From contig NC_013746.1 of NCBI RefSeq assembly GCF_000025325.1, positions 1-64,000 on the forward strand: 64,000 bases of DNA, written 5' to 3'. This DNA comes from Haloterrigena turkmenica DSM 5511 (GTDB lineage: Archaea; Halobacteriota; Halobacteria; Halobacteriales; Natrialbaceae). How positions within the stretch are numbered: position 1 is the first letter of the stretch; every line of letters starts with the position of its first letter. Shown one piece after another: positions 17,293 to 26,289 of this stretch. The notes under the pieces were generated by a model. That model was not told the DNA's origin. It did no database searches and saw only the letters and a list, made by a program, of their open reading frames with translations. A program made the translations under genes and the position numbers.

Positions 17293-17901
17293 ATGAACAT
17301 TCATACCAACAAACTGACCGTAGAGGCGTACGTCCGTCCAGACGGACTGGTTGAGCCGATCGACACCAAAATCGACGCATTACACCGACTCGACGCTGCG
17401 GATCATATCGACAACCTGGTGATACACGCGTGGCCGGCGGCAATCACGCTCACAGACCAACCGCCCTACAGCAACGCGATCGATGCATTTCAACAGATGG
17501 AAATGTGGGCCGGTGAACACGGGGGCAGCATCCAACCGCCGTTCAGCGTTCGGACTTCCACGTCCACCTTTACGAACGAAATAAAGACCACGCTCCGGAC
17601 ACCGATGATGTGTCTTGCGGTATACGTTGAAGAGCAATTGGCGAGCGTCTTCCCACACTCCCGGGGTGACGATCACCACGGAGTAATGGACGCGATTGCA
17701 GCCCTCAGAACGGACGACCTTGAGCTATTTCCGTATGTCCCTGATTCGGCTGCACCACCCCCGAGCCACTGTCCAGAATGCAGTACCCAACTGACAACCG
17801 TACAGGGAATCGGTGTATGTCAGTGTTGTGACCGAGTCGAAGTCGGCACTATGCCTCATCACGAGCGAAGTCAGCGGTCAGAGCGTAAGCTGCGACCGTG
17901 A
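17293..17901 (+). CDS. Haloarchaeal HTH-family protein with C-terminal zinc ribbon (202 aa)
   Basis: The first 150 residues match a haloarchaeal family usually annotated as HTH-domain protein: VEAYVRPDGLVEPIDTKIDA, LHRLDAADHIDNLVIHAW, then FQQMEMWAGEHGGSIQPPFS and the .TP.MCLAVYVE.. strand. The C-terminus carries a four-Cys zinc ribbon: HCPECSTQL (about 161-169), then GVCQCCDRVEVG. The protein is full-length for the family. Its role is unknown; a regulator or adaptor is the usual guess. No operon partner is evident. Confidence 0.82.
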   Translation: MNIHTNKLTVEAYVRPDGLVEPIDTKIDALHRLDAADHIDNLVIHAWPAAITLTDQPPYSNAIDAFQQMEMWAGEHGGSIQPPFSVRTSTSTFTNEIKTTLRTPMMCLAVYVEEQLASVFPHSRGDDHHGVMDAIAALRTDDLELFPYVPDSAAPPPSHCPECSTQLTTVQGIGVCQCCDRVEVGTMPHHERSQRSERKLRP

Positions 17902-18151
17902 GCTAAGAACACCCTTCCCCGGTGACAGGGTCGATCGGCTCGAGCATAAGGTGTAGCCTCCTGAGCCGCGTCTTGAGCGTCCGCCTGCAGGTGGTCGTAT
18001 ACCTGTACTGATCACCCTACTGTGTTGAAGAAAGAAGGAAGGCGGCATGCCGATTGGCTAGCAGTGGCTGCTCCTCTATGAAGGCTCAATAGGAGTGGAA
18101 CTGACCGAAATCGGCCTGATAGCCTCTGAGCTAATAGGACTGGTACACTAA
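17902..18151. repeat. Short repeat shared with the 3' flank of the 841-residue gene
   Basis: CTCGAGCATAAGGTGTAGCC and TCCTGAGCCGCGTCTT at about 17940-17976 recur with few changes at about 47317-47351, just past the end of the intact 841-residue gene. Here it stands alone, about 750 bases from fragment F2. The remainder of this gap contains nothing I can support. Confidence 0.5.
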
Positions 18152-18637
18152 TTAGATGACTTCACGGTCGAAAAATAGGCGCTCAAGGCTGTAGCGTCCA
18201 CTTCCATACAGAACGAGGACAAGGAAACCCGCGAGATAGAGCAAACCGAGTTCTCCTCCATTTTGAATTGGAACAATTCCCTCTGGAAGATGGGCAATGA
18301 ACTGAGCGACGACCATCTGCCCGGCCGCAATAAGTGCGACAAGCCGAGTGAGTAAGCCGACGACGATAAGGAGGCCACCGACTAGCTCAATAATACCAGC
18401 AGCACCGTACATGCTGATTAGTGGCGCAGTGCTTCCACTTCCATCGATACCTCCGAAAAGACCAAATAATTTCTGAGCACCATGCTGCACGAATAAGAGT
18501 CCGACAAGAACACGAAATGCAAAATAAATTTGTTCTTCATACGCTTTCACCCGGTGACCGAGTAGGGCAGACCTGCTATTTCCGGATTGATACTCCGAAG
18601 TCGAGTTTTGGTTGTCATGGGTAACGTCAGATGACAT
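18152..18637 (-). CDS. DoxX-family membrane protein (161 aa)
   Basis: After about 30 polar residues, the chain starts with FAFRVLVGLLFVQHGAQKLF, where the GxxF..HG..K motif of DoxX sits, followed by a Gly-rich loop. Three more hydrophobic helices follow: GIIELVGGLLIVVGLLTRLV, ALIAAGQMVVAQFIAH and LGLLYLAGFLVLVLYGSGRY. Four membrane segments and a length near 160 match the family. DoxX proteins are integral membrane proteins; some are quinone-interacting subunits or take part in thiol/oxidative stress, but the role of this stand-alone copy is unknown. Confidence 0.88.
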   Translation of the reverse strand: MSSDVTHDNQNSTSEYQSGNSRSALLGHRVKAYEEQIYFAFRVLVGLLFVQHGAQKLFGLFGGIDGSGSTAPLISMYGAAGIIELVGGLLIVVGLLTRLVALIAAGQMVVAQFIAHLPEGIVPIQNGGELGLLYLAGFLVLVLYGSGRYSLERLFFDREVI

Positions 18638-18730
18638 CGCCCGAATTTTTCACCCTTTTACATATATATTTCAGGTTTCCTTTATCCAACTAAGTTACGT
18701 TAGTGTGACCGGCCCCGCAGGAGTACCCGG

Positions 18731-18985
18731 CTAAGGATTCATCGCTGTTGGTCCAGTGATCGGCTGTTGGGAGACTGGTTGTCCCACAGCGATCGGCGTC
18801 TCGCGATTCGGTCGCTCAGTGCCAGTCAACTGTGCGGCCAGTCTGGCCCACGGCGCAACAGCAGGCTGATCCGCCAACGACCACGGATCGGACGGCCAAA
18901 AGAGGGTTCCGCCGATCGGGTCCTCAGAATCGCCGTATCGGTCCGGTGGAAGTATTGTCTCGAGTAAATAGCTAGCCGTTGCAAG
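18731..18985 (-). pseudogene. C-terminal fragment (F2) of the 841-residue HTH protein family
   Basis: It reads LLETILPPDRYGDSEDPIGG then TLFWPSDPWSLADQP and LAAQLTGTERPNRETPIAVG. This matches the last 90 residues of the protein at 47371-49896 (FLESILPPARYGDPDDPLGS...LFWPPDP). It diverges at the very end (SQQPITGPTAMNP against PLTQQALCA), so it comes from a different subfamily than fragments F3 and F4. The helix-turn-helix and everything before it are missing. Confidence 0.72.
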
Positions 18986-19086
18986 GACGGCCGCCACGAC
19001 TAATTCGAGCCAGAGATCTCTCTCAACTTCTATCCATACACTCCGATATTCGGTACTATTATTCGGACCTTGGAGAATACCTACCT

Positions 19087-19926
19087 ATGCGACGACGCGC
19101 GATGCTTGAAGGTGCCGGAACGGCACTCTCAGCTACGCTGGCTGGGTGCGGAGACCTTATCGAACCAATGGACGATGAAAGCGAAGAGAGCCCCAATCGA
19201 AACAATGTGACTGACGAGAACAACGAGGACGACACTGAAAACGAAACTGAACCGGCCAGCGAACCAAGTGACTTAGATGATGACGACTCCGGCAACGAGA
19301 GTGATGAATCCGTCAATCCGGCTACGCTGATAATCGACGACTTCGAGGACTACAATAGCGGCGGTCAGCTGGGTCCATGGACACGTGACGGAACCGGCAA
19401 TGCCAGAGTCTCCTCGAGCGCGGCCTTACACGAGGACTCGAGTCAGGGTATTCGGCAAAACGGCGACTCGAATATCCGTTCCTTCCCTGGTCAGGGGCTA
19501 CCGAACTATCCTGAAGACGGCCGCGTGGTTTCGGTACTTATGCGTCCTGACTCGAGCACCTCCCAGCCCTGGATCCTTCTCGGAATGGGGGACAACGTGT
19601 GGGCCACAGAAACCCCAGGGTGGCGGCTTATTGTTGACCCGAACGGTGGAATTCGGATTGCTCGAGAGACAGGGAATGATGTTGTAATTCTTGACAAGAA
19701 CACGAGACTCCCAAATTTGGTTGATAGAACTGTTGACTGTCAATTTGTTGCTGACAGTTCTAACGGGGTTGGATTCCGGATCAAAGACCTTGATGGTACC
19801 GTACTCGGCACCGTTAGCACAAGTGTGACGGATGGCATCGCGGACGAAATGAGTATTGGCTTTCGGTCGTCACAAGGCGTTGACTGGGATCGGCTGCGAT
19901 TCGTCGACGGCGAGAGTGACGGCTGA
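19087..19926 (+). CDS. Secreted Tat/lipobox protein with a lectin-like domain (279 aa)
   Basis: The start at 19087 gives MRRRAMLEGAGTALSATLAG followed by C: a twin-Arg signal with a lipobox (LAGC), so the protein is probably exported folded and lipid-anchored. A linker of about 60 Asp/Glu/Asn/Ser residues follows, typical for haloarchaeal surface proteins. The body (IIDDFEDYNSGGQLGPWTRD to SIGFRSSQGVDWDRLRFVDG) looks like a beta-rich concanavalin/LamG-type fold by its strand pattern and the DFED opening. The ligand is unknown. The ORF extends 36 codons upstream, but that part is not signal-like. Confidence 0.8.
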   Translation: MRRRAMLEGAGTALSATLAGCGDLIEPMDDESEESPNRNNVTDENNEDDTENETEPASEPSDLDDDDSGNESDESVNPATLIIDDFEDYNSGGQLGPWTRDGTGNARVSSSAALHEDSSQGIRQNGDSNIRSFPGQGLPNYPEDGRVVSVLMRPDSSTSQPWILLGMGDNVWATETPGWRLIVDPNGGIRIARETGNDVVILDKNTRLPNLVDRTVDCQFVADSSNGVGFRIKDLDGTVLGTVSTSVTDGIADEMSIGFRSSQGVDWDRLRFVDGESDG

Positions 19927-20009
19927 GCGACACAGCTCAACATTCACGATCGTCTCGAGTAACTTCACCAGCGGTCTCTTGGCACCGTCTAGTTAGCTTC
20001 TATCACCGG

Positions 20010-20783
20010 TTGACGCCGTCTCTTGCAAAATACTTCTGCGACCTCGTCGAGCACGGCCTCGACGAGGTCGCTGCCCCTGACACTGTTGATGTCGATATCG
20101 ACCGATTCAGGGACGTGATGATCGCTGATGGAACTGTTCTACGGTTGCACGAATTTCTTTCCGAGGAATACGAAGCCGGAAAGAGGAGCAGGCTGGAGCG
20201 AGGCTCCACCTGCTCTATAATGCCACTAAACAGACAATAGAACGGCTCGACGTGACTGACGAGAAAACGCACGACAGTACGTTGTTTAACACAGAATCGT
20301 GGCCCGAAGATTAGCTCGTTTTCTTCGACTGAGCCTACTTCAAGTACCGCCGCTTTGCGTTGATCGATGAGAACAACGGCTACTTCGTGAGTTGGCTGAA
20401 AGAGAGTGCAAATCCGGTCGTAACGGAGGAATTACGGGAATGGCGCGGCCGCGATATTCCCTTGGAAGGTGGGCAGGTCCACGATGTTGTGGATGATCTG
20501 CACCGCGAGTACATCGACGTGGAAGTCGAAGTAGCGTTCAACCGAAGACCGTACGCGGGCCGCAATCACGCGATACGAAGCGGTTCCGCGTCATTGGCGT
20601 CCTCCTTGCGGACGCCGACGACTACCACCCGTATATCACGAATCTCCCATGCGAAGAGTTTCTCCCGGCAGATCTAGCGGCACTTTATCGCTGTCGGTGG
20701 GAGGTTAAGTTGCTGTTCCGTGAGTTGAAGACGCAGTACGAACTGGACGAATTCGACACGAGCAACCCGGATATCGTCGGTAT
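20010..20783 (+). pseudogene. Decayed IS4-group (ISH8-like) transposase
   Basis: Several frames in order match one transposase: KYFCDLVEHGLDEVAAPDTV, IDRFRDVMIADGTVLRLHEF, RFALIDENNGYFVSWLKESA, then VLLADADDYHPYITNLPCEE and LYRCRWEVKLLFRELKTQYE. The last carries the Y-R-x-R-W-x-(V/I)-E...F-x-E-L-K signature of the IS4 group. There are stops (LVFFD*AYF) and frameshifts throughout, and the end is lost at about 20783. It is a non-functional relic. Confidence 0.8.
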
Positions 20784-20798
20784 AGACACTATCTCGAG

Positions 20799-21164
20799 TC
20801 AGTCGTCCGCTGCTTTCGGCTGTAACCACGGCCATGGATTCGCCGGCTCGCGCTCTTCCTGCTCTTCGCTGGCGGCAACGAGTGTCTGGTAGTGGCCTCG
20901 GCCGTGTCCCGATCCGAACGGGCGGTCATCGCCAGTACAGCACAAGCACGGCGACAACCCCCACACAAGCGCCATCTCGAGGGTCAACTCCTGCTCGCTG
21001 CTAGGAAAGTACGAGCAGTCTCTCGAGAGATGGAACGCCTTCTTCGTGGATCCGCCGCTGTCTTTCACGTAGGCGGTCGTCTCGTCTGGCAGGTCGTCGA
21101 CGTCGATCTCAGTCGGTGTCGATTCGAACTCGTGGTCGGCGGCTGTGGATTGCTGTCGGGGCAT
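20799..21164 (-). CDS. Cys-containing hypothetical protein (121 aa)
   Basis: An acidic N-terminus of 40 residues leads to AYVKDSGGSTKKAFHLSRDC then SYFPSSEQELTLEMALVWGL and SPCLCCTGDD. The layout (a His followed by Cys, then a Cys-x-Cys-Cys after a helix) resembles small haloarchaeal metal-site proteins. A relic of a similar protein may occur on the minus strand near 33,050 (GELTLEMA). The last 30 residues run into the end of the IS4 relic and may have been altered by it (NPWPWLQPKAADD). Function unknown. Confidence 0.6.
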   Translation of the reverse strand: MPRQQSTAADHEFESTPTEIDVDDLPDETTAYVKDSGGSTKKAFHLSRDCSYFPSSEQELTLEMALVWGLSPCLCCTGDDRPFGSGHGRGHYQTLVAASEEQEEREPANPWPWLQPKAADD

Positions 21165-21733
21165 AAGTGTGGACGAATCACTGGGGTTTTTGACCTCTGA
21201 TTGAGAATCCAGAGGCGTGGCCGGTCAGAGGACGGCCACAGAGACATCAGCCCGTCCGCCGCAGTCGAGACATCTGACACACCACCCACCTCTCGCTTTC
21301 ACACTTTCGCCGCAATCACCATCCGCTCGAAGAGCGGTTGGTATCGAGTAAAGACCTCACACATTATCCGAGGTATCTACCGTACCAGTTCTACCAGATT
21401 CGATTTATTAGCACTAAAACATCGCAGGCGGCGTCGGGCGCTATACGTTCGATCGGCGATCACTACGTGTGGGGACCACGAGTTGAGATAACCAGCGTGA
21501 ACCGTGGCACCAGAACCAACCCAATCTGATTTCACCACTTCGGATTAGACCAACCGAGGGGCTCGGAGTTCGATCGTCGCCTCATACTTGTAGTAAGTCC
21601 CCTCGGCCCAGACACTGCACATTCTCAAAATTCTCGACAAGGGGGAGAACCCTACTCACAGATCGAATTAAGGGCACGGTTAAATTCTCCGTAGATGGTG
21701 ATTACTGATTACGGGGACTATAGGGGATGGAAT
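21165..21733. other. Gene-free stretch
   Basis: About 570 bases with no supported gene. It contains the upstream region of both flanking genes: the minus-strand Cys protein and the plus-strand lipoprotein. Short frames (21201-21491, 21338-21529) lack motifs. Confidence 0.35.
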
Positions 21734-22315
21734 ATGGAACGACGAAAGATACTCCTCGGCAGTGGCACTGCGCTCGCAACCGTCTTGGCTGGCTGTGCCA
21801 GCAGTGAGGCTGATAGCCAGAAAAAGAAAGACGAGACAAAGACCAACAAGGAAAACGATCACAAGAAGGACGATACGGAAAAGAAGGACGATACAGAAAA
21901 CAATCACAAGAAGAAAGGGAAGAAGACGGATATTCCTGGCTTCGATCGTGATGCATTCGACATCGACAGTGACGTCATCCATGTCAAGAAAGTCATGTAC
22001 CGCAAGGGCAAATTTGACCTACGCGTGATGGTGACAACGACCGATCGGGATGTACTGGTCGAGGAGTTTCGAGCTCTCGCTCCTAGTCTCACTCGGGCAA
22101 TTCGTGATGCCGATGAATTCCTCACAGAAGTCAAGGAGATCAAACTCACAGTCCTTGACAAGCATAAAAATAGAGTGCTCGCTGTCTTCCTGGATGTCAA
22201 GTGGTTACGTAAACTTCTGAATGGTGATATTACAAACGACCAGTTCGGCGAGAGGATTCTCGATCTGATAGAGTCTGTAAACGGTGGTCCGCTGCTAAAT
22301 GCCGGTCAATCCTAG
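21734..22315 (+). CDS. Tat/lipobox lipoprotein with a Lys/Asp-rich linker (193 aa)
   Basis: The start at 21734 gives MERRKILLGSGTALATVLAG followed by C, a twin-Arg signal and lipobox close to that of the lipoprotein at 19087. A linker of about 45 residues is rich in Lys, Asp, Asn and Glu, with the KKDDTEKKDD unit repeated; the high Lys content is unusual for a haloarchaeon. The C-terminal domain (HVKKVMYRKGKFDLRVMVTT to ITNDQFGERILDLIESV) is alpha/beta with a long helix. I do not recognise the family with confidence; a DUF8159-like lipoprotein is a guess. Confidence 0.75.
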   Translation: MERRKILLGSGTALATVLAGCASSEADSQKKKDETKTNKENDHKKDDTEKKDDTENNHKKKGKKTDIPGFDRDAFDIDSDVIHVKKVMYRKGKFDLRVMVTTTDRDVLVEEFRALAPSLTRAIRDADEFLTEVKEIKLTVLDKHKNRVLAVFLDVKWLRKLLNGDITNDQFGERILDLIESVNGGPLLNAGQS

Positions 22316-22521
22316 ACTCCAGATTTTGTCGTCTTGAGCTACAGTCTCGAGGCATCAGTTCACCCTCCGAACCGACAGTCGTCACGGTGGCTCACGAAAT
22401 CCTTGCGCCCGGTGAGGATCTCCCGCCCACCGTTACGGCACGGTGGTACCGCTCTCCGGTCGGTTCCCGTACTTGTCGTACTCGGCGAACAGTCCCTTCC
22501 ACGAGTCCGGGCCGTCGTCCG

Positions 22522-22773
22522 TTACTTGTAGAGAACCTCTTTCGCCGTTTCCACATCAGGTACATTTGGGTAGTTTGACCATCCGTCCATCTTTTCTGTA
22601 CAACAATCTAAACAAAATAGGTGATAAGTATTATAATCTTGATGGTTTTCGCGTTCCAACCAGTATCCCTCAATTTCATCTCCGTCAATAAGTGTCTCAC
22701 ACTCAATACATTCCTTCGGTTTGCATGGCGGGTTTGGTTCGGGCCAATAGAGCCTCATACACTGACTGCTCAA
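22522..22773 (-). CDS. Cys-rich small protein (83 aa), possible zinc binder
   Basis: The protein reads MSSQCMRLYWPEPNPPCKPK then ECIECETLIDGDEIEGYWLE and HLFCLDCCTEKMDGWSNY. Two Cys pairs (CIEC and CLDC) frame a 30-residue segment, a likely zinc knuckle. The second Met (MRLYWPEP, 22758) is an alternative start. Its DNA is more AT-rich than the neighbours, suggesting recent transfer. Function unknown. The 200 bases downstream (22316-22521) hold no gene that I can support. Confidence 0.6.
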   Translation of the reverse strand: MSSQCMRLYWPEPNPPCKPKECIECETLIDGDEIEGYWLERENHQDYNTYHLFCLDCCTEKMDGWSNYPNVPDVETAKEVLYK

Positions 22774-23010
22774 TTGAGCGCCTAATAGTATTAATCCACC
22801 AACATTTAAATTACAGACTCTAATTAGATATGGTGGTGCAAATTTATCTGATCAATGTGCAGATCTACTGATCAGCTGATTTGTCACGAATCAGTTGGGA
22901 AAGAAGACGTGGGTTTGCTGCATCCATGCTCTCTATTCAGCAGGTTGTTTCTGACGCCTATCCGAGAGGTGGGTAGCTGCTCCGGTAGCGCCTTCGCCTG
23001 TATTGACCGC
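22774..23010. other. Gene-free stretch
   Basis: About 240 AT-rich bases upstream of the Cys-rich gene and at the end of the IS5 relic. No gene or clear terminal repeat is seen. Confidence 0.3.
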
Positions 23011-23424
23011 TCAGAGTGATCGGTCTACAGTATGAATGAGACAGGCGATGGTGAGTTCACGGAACTGTGTCCACCAGCGTCGTGAGCGGGCGAACGCGCC
23101 GTACTTTCGCTTGAGCGTGGAGTTGACAGTCTCGGATTGACTCCGCTGGCCGTAGAGATCAGCATCTAAGCGTGCGTTCCATGCTTTGTGGAGCGATGTG
23201 AACTCACGATACTTGAGCAATGGTCGAACCTCGTGTTGACGGGCAAGTCGTCTGATTTTCTGGTCGTCGTACCCTTTGTCACCGAGAAGAATGTCAATAT
23301 GCTCGGGATGGCGTTTGATCAACGACGGAGCGATCTGGCTATCGTGTGGATCCGGTTCGAGCGTAACAATGAGCGGTTCTTGGACTTGCATGACAGCCGA
23401 ATCCAAGAATTGCGCGCTCGTTGA
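23011..23424 (-). pseudogene. C-terminal half of an IS5-group transposase
   Basis: The frame reads VTLEPDPHDSQIAPSLIKRH, ILLGDKGYDDQKIRRLARQH, then DLYGQRSQSETVNSTLKRKY and FRELTIACLIHTVDRSL. This is the end of the DDE domain of haloarchaeal IS5 transposases, with the second catalytic Asp in DKGYD and the Glu in QSETVNS. The N-terminal half, including the first catalytic Asp, is missing. The sequence between 23425 and 23590 has no gene. Confidence 0.8.
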
Positions 23425-23590
23425 CTAGACACTACCCGACCGAGACTAGCTATTGACATTGAACAGATCTCAATCAACACACGTGATTACAGGATAATCA
23501 CGCGTGGAGTCAGCTGAACTGGAATTTAGTTATTATCGCCACACTCGAGGATGGGGACTCTCAAAGTCCGAATCGACACTTGTTGGCCAG

Positions 23591-24226
23591 TCAACTACGC
23601 AGGTGAGGCCGCTTAGTCTCACTCGCTGGCAGGACGTCGGCGAGGATCGAAACAGCACTGGTCAGCGCGAATAGACCCGTGATGAGCGTCACGAGGATCA
23701 GCCCAGGGGTCGCCAAAAGGCCACCCACAGTAGCTCCCAGCAGGCCCAGACTGATGCCGAGGGCTATGTGGTAATATCTGGGGAGGGCATCCTCACTGGA
23801 CGCGGACGCACGCGCTGGCTGCTCGCTTTCCCTCTGCAAAGGCTGTACCTCGAGATAGGGGCGGATCTCCTCAAGGCGATCACCAGGACGCACAATTCCG
23901 CGTGACTTCTCGTATTCGATGATCCCTTTCTTATCAAGTTTCGGAAGGTGTGACTGATAGAGGGGAATGTACACCCGCTGGCGCTGGGTCGACGTTAATT
24001 GCCTGACCGTGGTGTCGTGCTCTTGCGCTGCAATGTGCTCAGCGATATCGCGCATTCGAACAGCTCCTTCATCCTCGTGAGCCAGCAGATAGCGGATACT
24101 CTCTCGGCGGCGGTTCGTCTGGAGAAGATGAAAGATATCATCTTGGTCAAGTTCCTGTGACTTGTCAGACTGGGACTCGCTGGAGGGCGAACCCGATGAA
24201 CGGAGCGGGTAGTCTAATTCAGACAT
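23591..24226 (-). CDS. Membrane-anchored DUF7344 regulator (211 aa)
   Basis: Residues 28-115 form a DUF7344 winged helix: DIFHLLQTNRRRESIRYLLA, MRDIAEHIAAQEHDTTVRQL, and VYIPLYQSHLPKLDKKGIIE followed by YEKSRGIV. After a linker of about 30 residues come two hydrophobic helices, YHIALGISLGLLGATVGGLL and LILVTLITGLFALTSAVSIL. The architecture, a DNA-binding domain followed by a C-terminal membrane hairpin, is common for this family and suggests a membrane-tethered transcription factor. It is preceded by a long AT-rich intergenic region. Confidence 0.88.
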   Translation of the reverse strand: MSELDYPLRSSGSPSSESQSDKSQELDQDDIFHLLQTNRRRESIRYLLAHEDEGAVRMRDIAEHIAAQEHDTTVRQLTSTQRQRVYIPLYQSHLPKLDKKGIIEYEKSRGIVRPGDRLEEIRPYLEVQPLQRESEQPARASASSEDALPRYYHIALGISLGLLGATVGGLLATPGLILVTLITGLFALTSAVSILADVLPASETKRPHLRS

Positions 24227-24659
24227 AATTTTCTGAACGAATGGTTAGAGTATTCCGACATAAGTTTTATTGTTTTTCTAAAGACTAGATGACACTATGA
24301 TATAGTAAATTAATTAAACAACCACAGAAGATAGTATATAGTTCGAAGACATTGTGGAGAAGATATTTTGGCCTCAGAGAAATCCTGTATCCAGTGGTCT
24401 GTTGGGGTGGGGGGTTCCCTGTGTCAGAGAATGTGAGTAACGGGTAATAAACAGCATACCACGGAAATTTGGTTTATGTGATAATCCCTATTGTAGGTGT
24501 GTAGAGCTGAACAGTGAAATGTCAGATCAGTAATTCCAGATTGCTTTGATAAGACTGGGTCAACTATTTGTCTATTGCAGCAGGCGAAATGATCTAATTT
24601 CTTGTATACTCGGTGGTGTCAGCACCAGTACTAAATACTAGTGTACGGAGATAAATCGT
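24227..24659. other. AT-rich intergenic region
   Basis: This 433-base region separates two divergently transcribed genes. Its AT content is high. A TATA-like ACTAAATACTAG lies about 30 bases before the ATG at 24660. No gene is seen. Confidence 0.4.
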
Positions 24660-24917
24660 ATGCCCCAGGAAGGATCTGGTTTAGCTTCTGATCTGTCTAT
24701 TGAAGTGGACGAAAGATACGACCATGAGCGCCATGGTCACGTCGAAGCCACTGGCATCTGGCAAGGCGTGACCAGCGTTGATAGGGTACACAACACGGGT
24801 GAGGAACAGACAATCGTCATCCGCTATTCGCTTCTCACGACAGATGACCGGCGAGGGCCCCCGAATCTTGTCGATACTATCGACGGGTTTCTTGACGCGA
24901 TTGAGGCAAGTGACTGA
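24660..24917 (+). CDS. Small acidic protein of unknown function (85 aa)
   Basis: The protein starts MPQEGSGLASDLSIEVDERY and has a beta-rich centre (ATGIWQGVTSVDRVHNTGEE then QTIVIRYSLLTTDDRRGPPN) and a C-terminal helix (VDTIDGFLDAIEASD). The frame is intact with haloarchaeal composition. I do not recognise a named family. The TATA-like element about 30 bases upstream suggests a leaderless or near-leaderless transcript. Confidence 0.65.
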   Translation: MPQEGSGLASDLSIEVDERYDHERHGHVEATGIWQGVTSVDRVHNTGEEQTIVIRYSLLTTDDRRGPPNLVDTIDGFLDAIEASD

Positions 24918-25320
24918 CGCCGTTCGAAAGAGCCGCACTCTTATCCTCTTACGGAATTATTGGCCGCTGCCGTCCTACTAGATCTAATTTATTGGCGTGG
25001 GGACATCACAGCCGCTATCAGGGTCGTGTCGGGTAAGCGCCGCTCGCGGCACCAGATCACTATGGTTGAGTAGTACACGTAGAGGATGCCAAAGGGCCGG
25101 GGACAAATAGTGGTGGAACGAAGGTCCCCGGCGAGATAAGCTATACTCGCCTACCAGAATAAAGCACCTCTTGGTCTCCCTGCTTGCACCCTTGCACTTA
25201 AGGGCGAAAACACACTTGTAGATTCGACTCTCCGGTCGAAGACGGGGAAAAGAGAACTCGTCTAAAGTCGGTCCTTCTCTCGAAGGTGCTCCACAGTGCA
25301 GCTCGAGCAGAAGCGGTCGA
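24918..25320. other. Gene-free stretch
   Basis: About 400 bases with no supported gene; minus-strand frames here are shadows or relics. Confidence 0.3.
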
Positions 25321-25575
25321 TCACTCACCGTCTGTCTCCTTGCTGACGATGTCGATGGTCTCTTGGGCGGTCGAATTGATTTGTTCAAGCTGATCGAGAA
25401 TCGTCTCTGGTTCATCATGCCACGGGGCAAGGTAGAACGCTGACCTACTGGTATCCAACTCGAAGTACCGCCCAACGATGGAGCCGACCGCTTCGGCCTC
25501 GAGTTCACGCTTCGATCGCTCAGCCTTGTCGTCAGCACCACTGTGTACTCGTAGATCCGTTTTTCCACTCTCGAG
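25321..25575 (-). pseudogene. C-terminal relic of an ArdC/ImmA-like plasmid protein
   Basis: The minus strand reads ERSKRELEAEAVGSIVGRYF then ELDTSRSAFYLAPWHDEPET and QINSTAQETIDIVSKETDGE and stops at 25321-25323. The (E)AEAV..IVGRYF.LDTS.SAFYLA.W pattern matches the end of haloarchaeal ArdC-like proteins (ssDNA-binding plus ImmA-type peptidase), which occur on plasmids. The catalytic part is missing. The segment 25451-25607 recurs almost unchanged at 35776-35933. Confidence 0.6.
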
Positions 25576-25601
25576 CTGGTGATCTCAGATTTCCAACACG
25601 G

Positions 25602-25769
25602 ATGACTGACCGCGGCAAGCGTTTCACGATCGATGACGACGATGTCGTCGACGACGGGAGAATTGACCGCTATCGTCGGGCAGACACCCTCGGACGGCAG
25701 GCCCAGCGAGAGTATCGCGAACTTGAGCGGTTCGTCGAGTGGGCCGCCGGCGAACGCGGCAACGACTGA
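25602..25769 (+). CDS. Small plasmid-type protein (55 aa), paralogue of the relic at 47125-47324
   Basis: The frame runs from ATG 25602 to TGA 25767-25769: MTDRGKRFTIDDDDVVDDGR then IDRYRRADTLGRQAQREYRE and LERFVEWAAGERGND. The opening RGKRFTIDD.DVVD..RIDRYRRA is repeated at 47324 on the minus strand. The acidic start and helical, Arg/Glu-rich end suggest an antitoxin-like protein, but no partner follows here. At the other locus a 114-residue gene overlaps its end. Function unknown. Confidence 0.55.
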   Translation: MTDRGKRFTIDDDDVVDDGRIDRYRRADTLGRQAQREYRELERFVEWAAGERGND

Positions 25770-25894
25770 ACCGGGATCGTCCCTCACGACGCCGACCGAG
25801 AGCCGACCTGGTTGAATATATACTGACCTTCATGTAGTTGGCTACGAATCAGATTGGAAGCGTGCTTTTGCCCACTGGAAGCGTATAGAGGTCA

Positions 25895-26143
25895 ATGAAA
25901 CCACTACAACACAGAATGGGACCAGCCCGGAAACAACCAGTGTCCTCGGATATCGAAGAATTGAAACAAGATATTGAACAGGTCCAAGCCGAACAGCGCC
26001 GGTTACGAAACACGCTCAGCGGTCTCGCTCGAGAATCGGACCTCTCGGTTGGCTGTCTGTGTTGTCACTGTGAGGGAGCGTATATGCTACTCAAAGATGG
26101 TATCATGTCCTGTCCAGCGTGTTCAAACCGAACGTCAGTATGA
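25895..26143 (+). CDS. Small zinc-finger protein with coiled-coil N-terminus (82 aa)
   Basis: A coiled-coil-like segment (DIEELKQDIEQVQAEQRRLR) is followed by a four-Cys zinc ribbon: GCLCCHCEGAYMLLKDGIMS then CPACSNRTSV. The HCxxC...CPxC type is common among small haloarchaeal zinc-finger proteins. MGPARKQP at 25916 is an alternative start. A TATA-like AATATATACTG lies about 60-70 bases before the first ATG. Function unknown. Confidence 0.72.
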   Translation: MKPLQHRMGPARKQPVSSDIEELKQDIEQVQAEQRRLRNTLSGLARESDLSVGCLCCHCEGAYMLLKDGIMSCPACSNRTSV

Positions 26144-26289
26144 ATTCTCTACCGAACCCGCTCGAGCACAGCCTCGGCGCGCTGATCCTCGTCGGGTTCG
26201 CTATCCGTGAATAACATTTTCTCGCCCCGATGACAGAGCCCGCTGAGGCCAGCAGCTAACGGATGTTGGTCCCGAATCACAGCCGAAAG

